From assembly GCA_963801985.1 (NCBI GenBank), contig CAWDGV010000001.1, positions 1 to 64,000 on the forward strand: a stretch of 64,000 bases of DNA, in the 5' to 3' direction. The notes under the pieces are model-generated. The model made no database searches. It was not told the origin of the DNA and worked only from the letters and a program-made list of their open reading frames with translations. Shown piece after piece: positions 1-8,951 of this stretch. Source of the stretch: JABDQZ01 sp963801985. Lineage in GTDB: Bacteria > Pseudomonadota > Gammaproteobacteria > Chromatiales > Chromatiaceae. Position 1 is the stretch's first letter. The number at the start of each line of letters is the position of its first letter. The translations under genes and the position numbers were made by a program.

Positions 1-907
1 TTCTTCATTCTCGCGTCAGGAGTGAAAGGCTTGCCTTTACTGATTCCCAGCTCGGCAGCCAAACCCAACATTGCAGGATCACCTGAATTAGCCGGTTCAT
101 ACTGAATCACTTCATTGAGTTCATCGTAAATAGAGGCATCGCCTGCATGAATCGTGTTATATTTTTTGCCCGAAATATTAATATAGTCATTGGGTTCAGG
201 ATTTTTTGCCTGCGCCAATGGATACATTTTAAAGCCGGCTTTAAAGGCCTTTAGCGTATCTTTAACTGACTCACCCGGTTTTCCAACCGCTCTGATGAGC
301 AGCCAATGGCGATATGTATTCGTATGCATAACAAAATACCCTTCAGGTATTTTCCCTTGTAATCTTTCCCTACCAATAGGTATTTACCACCTTTGCCTTT
401 ATCGGGGCCGCCAAGACCAACATCCCCAACATACAAGAACCAGGCATTATCAACGATCCCTATAACAGGGGTGCCCACCTCGAACACGACCGGACCCTCT
501 TTAACATTCAGTTCAATATGAATGTAAGGTGTTGTTGTGTTTGGCGTTAACCACAGCGATCTTGCGTCAAGCAACTCTTCAGTGATCGCAATCGTCTTAT
601 TCGGTTTAACACCGATGTTCCTATGCCCTTTTAGCAAGCCGTGCATGGAAGCCGTTGGAATACCGCTGGTAAAGAGCTGCACCGCTCTGGACGTATCCAG
701 AAAGTCATAACTCTTCTCCAGTGTTGCGTCCGTTGGGAATCCATCGACAAATTTCAGATCCCCCAAATACTTTGTTTCCACGGTATCAGGAGTTATCAGT
801 GACGCGGGCACGTCGGCCTTGTACTTGGGATCGGCGGCAAAGGCTGTTGTCATGCTGCCTGCCATTACACCGGCAGCGACCAGGGTGGTTAATAATTGCG
901 TTTTCAT
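1..907 (-). CDS. DUF1254/DUF1214 exported protein, 3' end outside window, frameshifted
   Basis: Third gene of a tandem set of DUF1254/DUF1214 proteins; function unknown, probably periplasmic. The start is taken at 907 (MKTQLL, with GGAG just upstream), followed by a signal peptide ending in AFAAD. The N-terminal DUF1254 part runs to about position 350. There the frame breaks in a run of four T (350-353, plus strand). One extra base restores reading into GYFVMHTNTYRHWL, matching the paralogue at 2528-4034. The remaining frame continues to the window edge with KGKPFTPDARMKN-like sequence. The C-terminal DUF1214 part lies outside the window. The gene sits 65 bp after its upstream paralogue and is probably in one operon with it. 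The break may be a sequencing error. Confidence 0.8.
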
Positions 908-972
908 TTTTGACTCCTGCAATATGTGTGAACGGGAGACAGTGCTTGTTGCCCCCTGCTCCCGTCCCGTCA

Positions 973-2460
973 TCATTTGATCTTTTTAATCGGCGTCATC
1001 GGGAAGGTCTGGTCAAAATAGGCCTGTTCAGGACCATAAAGTCTTAGATAAACGAAGAAGGATTGACCTTCGTTAGTCTGTATCCAGTTGCTTTCTTTCC
1101 CTTTTGGCGCCTTAGGCCCAAAATACAGATCTACAGAACCATCAGCATTCGTTACTAAGTCTTTATCACGAGAGGACGTATCCGATTTCTTTTGGGCATT
1201 TCGAATAATCAATCGATTCTCAATGTCATATACCGTAACGGACCAGAAGTTGGCGGCTGGCGGTTTTGGCCCTACATTGAGCACATAACTATTACCACCC
1301 ATCAATGCATTGCCATCCGCGTCGTAATAGCCACCTAAATAAGCGGAGCCTTTGCCAGGTGTGCGCGAAACCATGCCGGCAGAAGTGGTGGTCGCTTCAA
1401 AACCATAGGAAGCCCGCTCATTGAACATAGAGTAGTTCTCCAGATCGATCTTCGGGTTCATTCCTGCCATCGCATCTTCAAAACCGGAATCCTTGCCATA
1501 GATCGATGTGGGGAACATGTTTCGGGTTTTGTTGAACGAGATCGCCTGCGACATCGCCATGCCCACGTCCAAACCCGCTTGCAATATCTCTTTTTGATAG
1601 TCGGTTGGCTTGAACGGCTTACCTTTTTCGATGCCCAGGTCTTTCAGCCATGCATAGAAGAACCGATCACGGTCGGCCATCGGTTCACGCTGAACATAGG
1701 TGTTCACCAGTTTCCAGAACTGCATGTCGCGCGGCTGGGTATTGAGCGCGATCTTGTCGCCCGGCTTGGGCTCGTATTTGACGAATTTGGTTTTCGGTGG
1801 CTTGGCAGCGTCCGACAGCTTGTAGGCCTGAACTGCGGTCCTTAGCTTTTTGGCCTTATCGCCGGTGCCAAGTGCGCGGTAGAAGTAGAACACCCGGAAG
1901 GTGTCAGATTGAACGATTTTACCGTCAAAATCCTTGGGGTGTTCCTGACCCGGCCCTACCAGCAAAAGTTTTCCCGGCTTGCCGTCGATCTCGTGAATGG
2001 GCTGCATCCACGCGTTGTCGACGACGCCGTAGATCGCGCCGGGGGGCAGATCGACCACAATTGGTCCGGTTTGCGACAAATCCGAGAACCCGATGGTGTA
2101 AGGTGTCGTAACGTTAGCTGTCATGAACGGATAAACGCCGTCATATCCGTCATACAGGCCAAAGAAGATATCATCCTCCGAGACATCCATGCCGTTAGAG
2201 GTTTTCAGGTTGGCATGAAGCGCCGGATATAGCTGCTCGAAATTCATCATCGGCATCGCCCACGTCACCAGCTGTGTGGCGCGCTGCTCCAGGATCCGGC
2301 GGTGCAGAAACTCCGCCGTCTTTTTGGTGATGGTCTGATCCTGATATTCAAGTTTGCCCAGATAGGTTTCTTGACCTTTGTTTTCCGCCTGGACCGGTAC
2401 TGTCATAGCGACTGGGAGCAAGCCCGCCATAAAAAGTGCACTTAGTGTTCTATATTTCAT
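973..2460 (-). CDS. DUF1254/DUF1214 exported protein (intact)
   Basis: Intact 495-residue protein, the middle member of three tandem paralogues. The signal peptide is about residues 1-25 (cleavage near VQA-EN). The DUF1254 domain occupies roughly residues 60-190 and the DUF1214 domain roughly 370-480, ending in a GPEQAYFDQTFP segment typical of the family C-terminus. The ATG at 2460 is supported by GAGAGGA eight bases upstream. It is more diverged from its two neighbours than they are from each other. Members of this family are common in marine and soil proteobacteria, often in multiple copies, with no established biochemical role. Export is inferred from the signal peptide only. Confidence 0.9.
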   Translation of the reverse strand: MKYRTLSALFMAGLLPVAMTVPVQAENKGQETYLGKLEYQDQTITKKTAEFLHRRILEQRATQLVTWAMPMMNFEQLYPALHANLKTSNGMDVSEDDIFFGLYDGYDGVYPFMTANVTTPYTIGFSDLSQTGPIVVDLPPGAIYGVVDNAWMQPIHEIDGKPGKLLLVGPGQEHPKDFDGKIVQSDTFRVFYFYRALGTGDKAKKLRTAVQAYKLSDAAKPPKTKFVKYEPKPGDKIALNTQPRDMQFWKLVNTYVQREPMADRDRFFYAWLKDLGIEKGKPFKPTDYQKEILQAGLDVGMAMSQAISFNKTRNMFPTSIYGKDSGFEDAMAGMNPKIDLENYSMFNERASYGFEATTTSAGMVSRTPGKGSAYLGGYYDADGNALMGGNSYVLNVGPKPPAANFWSVTVYDIENRLIIRNAQKKSDTSSRDKDLVTNADGSVDLYFGPKAPKGKESNWIQTNEGQSFFVYLRLYGPEQAYFDQTFPMTPIKKIK

Positions 2461-2527
2461 ATCAATTTTCCTCTCAATACTATGCAGGGCGAGTACTGGC
2501 CCGCCCCGCTTATTTGACTATGGCTAA

Positions 2528-4034
2528 TTACTTCACCAGTTCAATCTCACTTATTTTCCATTTCTGGTCGTACCAAACCTGGGTTGGGCCATAAATCCTC
2601 CAGAGTACGTGCCAGCTTTTACCTGGTATGGTTTGCAGCCAGTTCACGTTGCCTTCCGGTTTTTCAGGACTAAAATAAATGTCAAATGAACCGTCAGCAT
2701 TTTGAATGACTGCCTTGTCCTTACTTGTTACGCCAGGGAAAGGCTGGTCGGTCTGCAATAGCGAACGTGTTTGCATATCATAAATCGTTACATCCCAAAA
2801 ATTAGTTGCAGGAACGTCGGGCAGGATGTGCAGTTTGTAGGTTTTGCTTCCATCAAATCGTCGACCTTCCGAGTCACGAAGCCCTTCTAAATATTGAGAG
2901 CCCTGGCCTACCGGAGGTTTCACCATAGCTGGTGTAATTCCTGTGGCATAAAAATGGAAACGCTCACGCTCATTAATTAATCGAACGCCATCACGCATAA
3001 ATTCATAGCTTCCGCCGGCGAAACCGGGTTCCCAGGTTTTACTTCCAGGGTAGGCTGCAAAACTTTCATCGCGGGCATTCCACTGTATAACTCTCTGTGT
3101 AGCATTACCCACTTTTGCGGCATCATCCAAGATTGCTTTCATGCGTGCATCAGGTGCAAAAGGTTTTCCCTTTTCAATGCCAATTGAAGCAAGTATTCCT
3201 AATATTTCCGGACTAAAAGCCGAATTAGGTTCTTCCTGAACCACTTGATTGACTTCGGCAAAAAATTCACCATTCGAAGCATGAAGGGTATTGATAAACT
3301 TGCCATTCATATTCACCCAGTTAACTTCTTTTGGCTGGTCTCCTAATGGGTAAATACGGAAATGCTCCTTCATGTTTTTAACAACCGGTTCGGCTTTGAA
3401 ATCGGTCATGAATCCGCGCATGGCCAGCCAATGGCCATAGGTTTTGGATTGTTTAACGAAGTATCCCTTGGGGATATCACCCTTGTAATCAGGTGGTAGA
3501 AGAAGATACTTACCGCCCTTACCTTTATCATCTCCCGCATTACCAAAATCGGTAAGATATCTGAACCAGAAATCATCGATAATACCGAGCACGTTGGGTG
3601 GGGTTTCCATCACCATCGGGCCATCTTTTAGATCGATCCACATAAAGCTATAAACCATGTCGTATTACCTGTTAGTAGTAAGCCTCTTGGATCCAGGCGA
3701 CCTTCCCAGATAATCATGGTTTCATTGTCCGGCCCAAAATCACGGATACCTTTACGGAAACCTACCAGTGAAGCCGCAGGTGTCGTCATAATCATGGCTT
3801 CCACGGCTCGAACAAAATCAAGGTTGTCCCAAACCTTTTTGGCTGTTTCTTCCGTAGGAAATCCGTCATTAAATTCCAGCGTACCAATGCTGGTTTCCAT
3901 CTTGTCGGGTGTCATGACATTGGCCGGAATATCCGGCTGTATTTCATTTTAGGTGACTGCGATGCAACGCTTGTTGCCATACTGGTAAGCAGCACTGCTA
4001 AAACAGCCATGCTGAGTATGGATTTCTTTATCAT
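2528..4034 (-). CDS. DUF1254/DUF1214 exported protein, two frameshifts
   Basis: First gene of the DUF1254/DUF1214 set. The start is at 4034 (MIKKSILSMAVLAVLL, with AGAGGA eight bases upstream). The reading frame breaks twice. In a run of four T at 3947-3950, one more base joins the signal peptide to NEIQPDIPANVMTPDKM. Near 3657-3665, one more base joins LLLTGNT to DMVYSFMWIDLKDGP. With both repaired the product is about 501 residues and full length: DUF1254 first, DUF1214 at the C-terminus with GPTQVWYDQKW. The paralogue at 1-907 guides both repairs. Since residues on each side of the breaks are conserved, either base-calling errors or very recent inactivation would fit. Confidence 0.82.
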
Positions 4035-4150
4035 GTTCTTGTCCTCTCGACATAAAATGCTTGTGCCAAAATGACACGGTGGCACACCTGAATTAACTAT
4101 AGTTGCATAACGACCAAGTTAATGGCATTTCACGCCAAAGCGCATTCCGC

Positions 4151-5172
4151 TTACTGCGCGTAAGACAGTTGACGATACTCATGCGGAGTAATGCCCGACA
4201 GGCGCCGAAAGGCACGGGTAAAATGCGAAGCGTCGGCATAACCTAATGCAAGAGCTGCATCGATGACCCTGGTTTCAGGGTTTCGCAACATATCCGTGGC
4301 CACCTCAAAACGCGCCTGCTGCACGATATCGGTATAGCTAAGCGCAAATTCCTTGAGACGGCGTTGCATGGTGCGCACACTGCAACAGGTGATCTTCGCT
4401 GCCAGGTGAATGTCAGGATAACCATCATTCAGATAGGCCTGGATAATCGCCCGTAGCGAAGTCGGAAAATCCCAGGTTATTGCCGTCGAAGCATGAAATG
4501 GACTGGCAAAAGCATCCAGCTTGATAGCCCTGTTGTTAATGACTGACAAACCCAGCAATGAACTGGCAAATGTGATACCTGTTTGTGACTGCCCGGTTAG
4601 CAACTGGCTCTGATGAAATACATCAAGCATACACTGGCCTGGCTGGCGCTGCGCGTGCAATGTAATTGCTGCTGGATACCAGTCATGACCGGCAAAATGC
4701 CTGACAATTGTCAGCAGCGACATGAGCATTAACCATTCTTCCAGGTAAACAGCCTCGGATGAGCCGGATGTTGCTTTTTATTCACAATTCTGACCGTATC
4801 GCCCTCTTTTAGCATACGGATTTGCATGTTGGACTGTTCCTGGTCTGCCAGGCGTACAAAATGATTCAAGGCTTCTTCGAGTGAGGCCGCATTGCACAGC
4901 GCATGTTGCAGCTCAACGCCAAAGGCTGAAACTGTCATGCGCGAGCCAAAATCGATAATCAGGCTGTCAAGGTCATGTCGGCATGCCTTGTGCTGTGCAA
5001 ACGACATGACTGCATTGAGTGACAGATAGGCCGATGGATTATCAGCCAGGTTGGCCGGCAGGTTAAACAATTGCAATGCCGCAGCGCGATTTTCCTGGCC
5101 ACAATGTTTCGAAATATCCATCAGGAGATTCAGGTATGCAGCACGGATGACAGCGATAGGTTTCATATTCAT
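4151..5172 (-). CDS. AraC-family transcriptional regulator, one frameshift
   Basis: About 340 residues if one base is restored. The N-terminal half (from 5172, MNMKPIAVIRAAYL) resembles the arabinose-binding-like domain of OruR/ArgR-type AraC regulators. The C-terminal half carries the AraC double helix-turn-helix, seen as DIHLAAKITCCSVRTMQRRL and ALGYADASHFTRAFRRLSG. The frame shifts in AAA at 4747-4749 (plus strand); a fourth base gives LFYLEEWLMLM, joining the two halves in the usual order and length. It stands directly upstream of the DUF1254 operon on the same strand and is a plausible regulator of it, by position only. Confidence 0.85.
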
Positions 5173-5354
5173 TACAAAAATGCTCTCTGCATTGGTTTCC
5201 TGATGATTAGACTAGTGCAGCAGAAGCTTCGACACATCACCCCTCGCGGGGGAAAGATGGGTGATAAATGTGTGAAATATTGCAGTTTGCTGATTTGTAA
5301 CAGGCGTTGCCAAAATCAATTCAGGAACTGAATTTGTCATCGTAAATAGCCATT
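5173..5354. promoter_or_regulatory. intergenic region upstream of the AraC gene with imperfect inverted repeat
   Basis: The AraC gene must be transcribed from here. An imperfect inverted repeat lies at about 5236-5265, with atcaccc and gggtgat as outer arms around a GC-rich core. It could be an operator or the end of the transcript coming from 5355-5612. No clear -35/-10 pair is seen. Confidence 0.25.
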
Positions 5355-5612
5355 TCAGTTCTCTGGCGGGCTATCCAGTTTATTGAGGTAGTTTACCGAC
5401 AACAAGGGTAAATGCAGGTCGTAAAGCGTATTGAGAATGCCGGATAATTCTGCCTGGTCCCGGACTTCACCCTCGAGCACTGTCACCGGGCTATCCTGCT
5501 GATCCGGCTGCTGGATTTGCATTGATCCCAGGCGCCCAACCCAGTTCTGGTTCAGGTGTCCCTGAAGCACTATGCGGTAAAATCCTGGCGCAGAAAACTG
5601 GTTGTCATTCAT
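5355..5612 (-). CDS. small conserved protein of unknown function (FYR...GHL type)
   Basis: An 85-residue protein with no signal peptide or membrane segment. It matches a short family I recall from diverse bacteria, built on FYR-hydrophobic-GHL near the N-terminus, a central VLEGEVRDQAELSGIL stretch (usual form: SGPVVDQAALHGLL) and a final LPLLSV. No function is assigned to that family. It follows the REC-STAND-LuxR gene by about 115 bases on the same strand and could be the last gene of the two-component operon. Confidence 0.7.
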   Translation of the reverse strand: MNDNQFSAPGFYRIVLQGHLNQNWVGRLGSMQIQQPDQQDSPVTVLEGEVRDQAELSGILNTLYDLHLPLLSVNYLNKLDSPPEN

Positions 5613-5692
5613 TTCAAATAGTTACCGTTCATAGCTGGAGAATATTTCTTGTTTTTAGCTGGTTTAAGCCTAGAACGGGCAGAACAATTGCA

Positions 5693-5713
5693 CATCCCCC
5701 GTGATGGGGGATT
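5693..5713 (-). terminator. hairpin after the LuxR-type regulator
   Basis: Inverted repeat atccccc (5694-5700), loop gtgat, gggggat (5706-5712), just past the regulator's stop at 5727. There is no U-run on the minus transcript, so it may only attenuate or protect the 3' end. Confidence 0.35.
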
Positions 5714-5726
5714 AAAGAGGGAACGG

Positions 5727-8700
5727 CTAGCTGTCGGATCGACTTTTTCTCAGGATCTCGTCGGCCACGGTTGCCGCTTCCCGACGGTTATTAACCCCCA
5801 GTTTCTGGTACAGGTGTTTGAGATGGGTTTTTACTGTTTCGACCGAGACAAACAGGTGGCTGGCAATTTCCTTGTTTTGCAGATGCTTGGTCAGCAATTC
5901 CAGGATATCCAGCTCCCGGTTGGTCAGAGGTTCTAACAAGCCATTGGTTTTGGCGACACTTTCCAGCCCAGGGAGAACAGCCCCATCCGGACTTTCTCCA
6001 GGCATTGGATTTGCCTGACCTGAAACAGCCATGATGCGTTGTAAAAATGGCGTGTCACCTTTTGTCTGAACAAATCGTTGTGGCAAGTCTGACGTATGCA
6101 TAATTTCAGCAAATGGGCGCAGCCAGCCTCCGGTTTCAGCCCGGGCCACGGCCTCTGCAAATAATGTAAAGACTCTGTCTGACATTCCCTGCTTATCATA
6201 TGCCAGGGCCTGCAACAGAGTAATTTCGATTACCTGGCAATTAAGATGAAATGACTCACTGAGTGCCTTCATTTGCTCAAGCATTACGATGGCCTGCCTC
6301 AGGGAATCGGCAGAGCCTTCCATAATCAATACCCTTACCTGGGTTATCTCTGGAACTTCAAGCCATGTAAACAGGGAAAATACGTTGACTGAAACCGAAG
6401 GCTGCATAACCGACTGTACCCAGACAAAAGCCTTTGTTACGTTTCCCTGTAACAGGTTAATACGTGCCTCGCATGATTGGGCAATGTGCATTTGCTCCGG
6501 GTCATTTAACTCAACGGCAAACTGTAGCATCTGCTGCACGGTGGCAGTAGCAGACTGTGGTTGCTGTAACATCTGCTGTGTTAAGGCAAGGCCGGCCATG
6601 GCATCTATGGCTGCTCGCGCATCCATGTGATAACGATGCTCAACGACAGCTTCCAAATGGCCTGTTGCTTCCTCCAGTTGCATGTCATGCAGCATCACAA
6701 TGCCCTGGAAATATTGATTCCATAAATCCAGATAATGATTACTGCCGTGGCTGGCCTGTTCACGCATGCGGCTCGCGTTAAATCTCAGCTGGTGCAAATC
6801 GCCTGCAAGTAGTTCGACCTGGCATAGAGAGCCAATCAGCCTCACCATGACCAGGTGCTCTGCCTTAAGGATCTGCGTGTTAAGCCCCTCTATAGCCAGT
6901 GCCTGTTTACCATTCATTAAACGGGAAAAGCCAAGGTAGCCTAGAGCTTCAGCATGCAGGATTATTTGCTTGTCTGAGAAACGTTGCAGAATACTTTCAA
7001 ATTCAACCTCACTTTGGGTGATGCTGCCGTCCCAAAAATGCAGACAGGCATTATAAAAATCCATTTCTACCTGAGCCTCATCGTTAACAGCATGATCCAT
7101 GCATATTGATTCCAGTAACTCGATAGCCTGTAACAGCTGGGGCAGTTGCTGACGAAACAAAGCCGTCGCAGCTTTTACCAGCAGCAGCCCCGGTCGCTGG
7201 CTCCTGACATCTGCAGGTAACTTTTCAAGCCAGTTATCCAGCACAAACCAAGCATCCTGGTTCAATGCTTCGTGATAGTGTTTTTCAACGATTTGCGCAG
7301 CATGCATGGTATCGCCGGCCTTGAGTGCATGCTGTATTGCCTCATCAATATTGCCTTGCTGCTCAAACCAGGCCGATACTTTAAGATGAAGTTCAGCTAT
7401 CTCCCCGGCTGAGAAGCGTTGCCGCATTTCATTTTCCATCAGTTTCTGAAACAGGTGATGGTAACGAAACCAGGTGCCTTGCCCGTCCAGCGGAATTATA
7501 AAAAGGTTTTCCTGGATTAAGGAGTTGATGAATTTTTCACCATCCATCATCCCGGTTTGCTCATTGTTGGCATTGACCTGAACCGATTCACCCAACACTT
7601 TTTCACATAGCGATAGACTAAAGCGGTCGAAAACAGCACTTTTTAATAACCAGTCCTGTAAAAACGGCGACTGCTTTTGCACCACCTCCTGCACCAGGTA
7701 CTCCTGGGTCTGTTGAACACCACCGCGCAATCCCCTGAGAAACTCGGCCGGCTTCTCCATCTGCCGGGAGGCCAGTATCACCAGGCGTAAACCAACAGCC
7801 CAGCCTTCCAGTGCATTTTCCAGGTTGGCAATGACATCATCGCTCATGCTGATATTTAGCGATTTTTCAATGAGCATACGAACTTCAGCCTGGCTAAAAC
7901 GCAGCTCTGTCATACGGATATCTGTCATTTGCCCGCTGGCTCGTAATGTATTCAAAGCTAACGGCGGATCGCGCCGCGTTATGATCACGAGATGAAGAGG
8001 AATCGGAGGAACATCCAGCAATTTCTGTAACAGGCTGTTGACCTGCGAATTACTGTCAATATGATGAAAATCATCCAGCACCAGGATAAAAGGCTGATCA
8101 ATGGCATCCAGATCATTGGCCAGCGTTGTCGTCAGTGTTTCAACGGATGGCAGGCTGGGCGCTTCCACCAGTTCCAGGCTTTTTTCACATGCCGATGCAA
8201 AATTGCCGCGAACTGCGATGATAAAGTAACGCAGAAACTGGCGCAGGTTGCTGTCATCCGGCTCCAGCGAAAACCAGACCGATGGCCAGTCACAATGTTC
8301 CAGCCAACTGCCAATTAAAATACTTTTACCATAACCGGCAGGTGCCGATACCAGAATCAGGGGATGCACTTTTTCCCTATCAAGTTGCTCAAGCAGAATT
8401 TTTCGAGGCACTTCATCCTCGGGTATCTTCGGCGAATGCAGCTTGGTAAGCCTTAACGGCATCACGCTGTTGTCATTACTCTTGGCAGGATCCCCATCAG
8501 CGGCTTCATTGATTGACTCACGATATGCAGAGACCACATCACCCAGAATTGATGAGCTCAGGAAAGCCTCGCCCCGCATAACGGTATGAATACAATGCAC
8601 CAGCTCTTCAGGTGCGCTGTCTTTTAAAACATATCCCATGGCACCGGCGCTGATCATATTGTCTACGAAGTGTTTTTCAGCATGAATAGACATGGCAATA

Positions 8701-8951
8701 ATGCGTGTTGCAGGCACTTCAGCCAGAATGCGTTTGGTTGACTCGATACCATTGAGCTTTGGCATGGAGATATCCATGACCACAATATCAGGCGTGAGCG
8801 CCCTGACCTGTTCAATCGCCGCTTCGCCATCTTCAGCTTCACCGATTACTGTCAGATCCGGATCGCTTTCAAGCAATGTCCGCAAGCCTTTACGCATCAG
8901 CGGATGATCATCCACCAGAAGCACCCGGACTGTTTCTGGTTGCATCGTCAT
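5727..8951 (-). CDS. response regulator fused to MalT-like STAND ATPase and LuxR HTH
   Basis: A 1074-residue fusion. Residues 8-125 are a receiver domain with acidic pocket VDD (13-15), phospho-acceptor D60 in VVMDISMP and K110. Residues about 165-460 are a MalT-type STAND ATPase with Walker A APAGYGKS (203-210) and Walker B FILVLDDFHH (288-297). A helical TPR-like region follows to about residue 990. A LuxR helix-turn-helix ends the protein (LTNRELDILELL, then VSVETVKTHLKHLYQKLGV). MalT proteins usually lack a receiver domain, and NarL-type regulators lack the ATPase. The start overlaps the kinase stop by four bases (ATGA), so the two are translationally coupled and are probably partners. 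Confidence 0.93.
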   Translation of the reverse strand: MTMQPETVRVLLVDDHPLMRKGLRTLLESDPDLTVIGEAEDGEAAIEQVRALTPDIVVMDISMPKLNGIESTKRILAEVPATRIIAMSIHAEKHFVDNMISAGAMGYVLKDSAPEELVHCIHTVMRGEAFLSSSILGDVVSAYRESINEAADGDPAKSNDNSVMPLRLTKLHSPKIPEDEVPRKILLEQLDREKVHPLILVSAPAGYGKSILIGSWLEHCDWPSVWFSLEPDDSNLRQFLRYFIIAVRGNFASACEKSLELVEAPSLPSVETLTTTLANDLDAIDQPFILVLDDFHHIDSNSQVNSLLQKLLDVPPIPLHLVIITRRDPPLALNTLRASGQMTDIRMTELRFSQAEVRMLIEKSLNISMSDDVIANLENALEGWAVGLRLVILASRQMEKPAEFLRGLRGGVQQTQEYLVQEVVQKQSPFLQDWLLKSAVFDRFSLSLCEKVLGESVQVNANNEQTGMMDGEKFINSLIQENLFIIPLDGQGTWFRYHHLFQKLMENEMRQRFSAGEIAELHLKVSAWFEQQGNIDEAIQHALKAGDTMHAAQIVEKHYHEALNQDAWFVLDNWLEKLPADVRSQRPGLLLVKAATALFRQQLPQLLQAIELLESICMDHAVNDEAQVEMDFYNACLHFWDGSITQSEVEFESILQRFSDKQIILHAEALGYLGFSRLMNGKQALAIEGLNTQILKAEHLVMVRLIGSLCQVELLAGDLHQLRFNASRMREQASHGSNHYLDLWNQYFQGIVMLHDMQLEEATGHLEAVVEHRYHMDARAAIDAMAGLALTQQMLQQPQSATATVQQMLQFAVELNDPEQMHIAQSCEARINLLQGNVTKAFVWVQSVMQPSVSVNVFSLFTWLEVPEITQVRVLIMEGSADSLRQAIVMLEQMKALSESFHLNCQVIEITLLQALAYDKQGMSDRVFTLFAEAVARAETGGWLRPFAEIMHTSDLPQRFVQTKGDTPFLQRIMAVSGQANPMPGESPDGAVLPGLESVAKTNGLLEPLTNRELDILELLTKHLQNKEIASHLFVSVETVKTHLKHLYQKLGVNNRREAATVADEILRKSRSDS

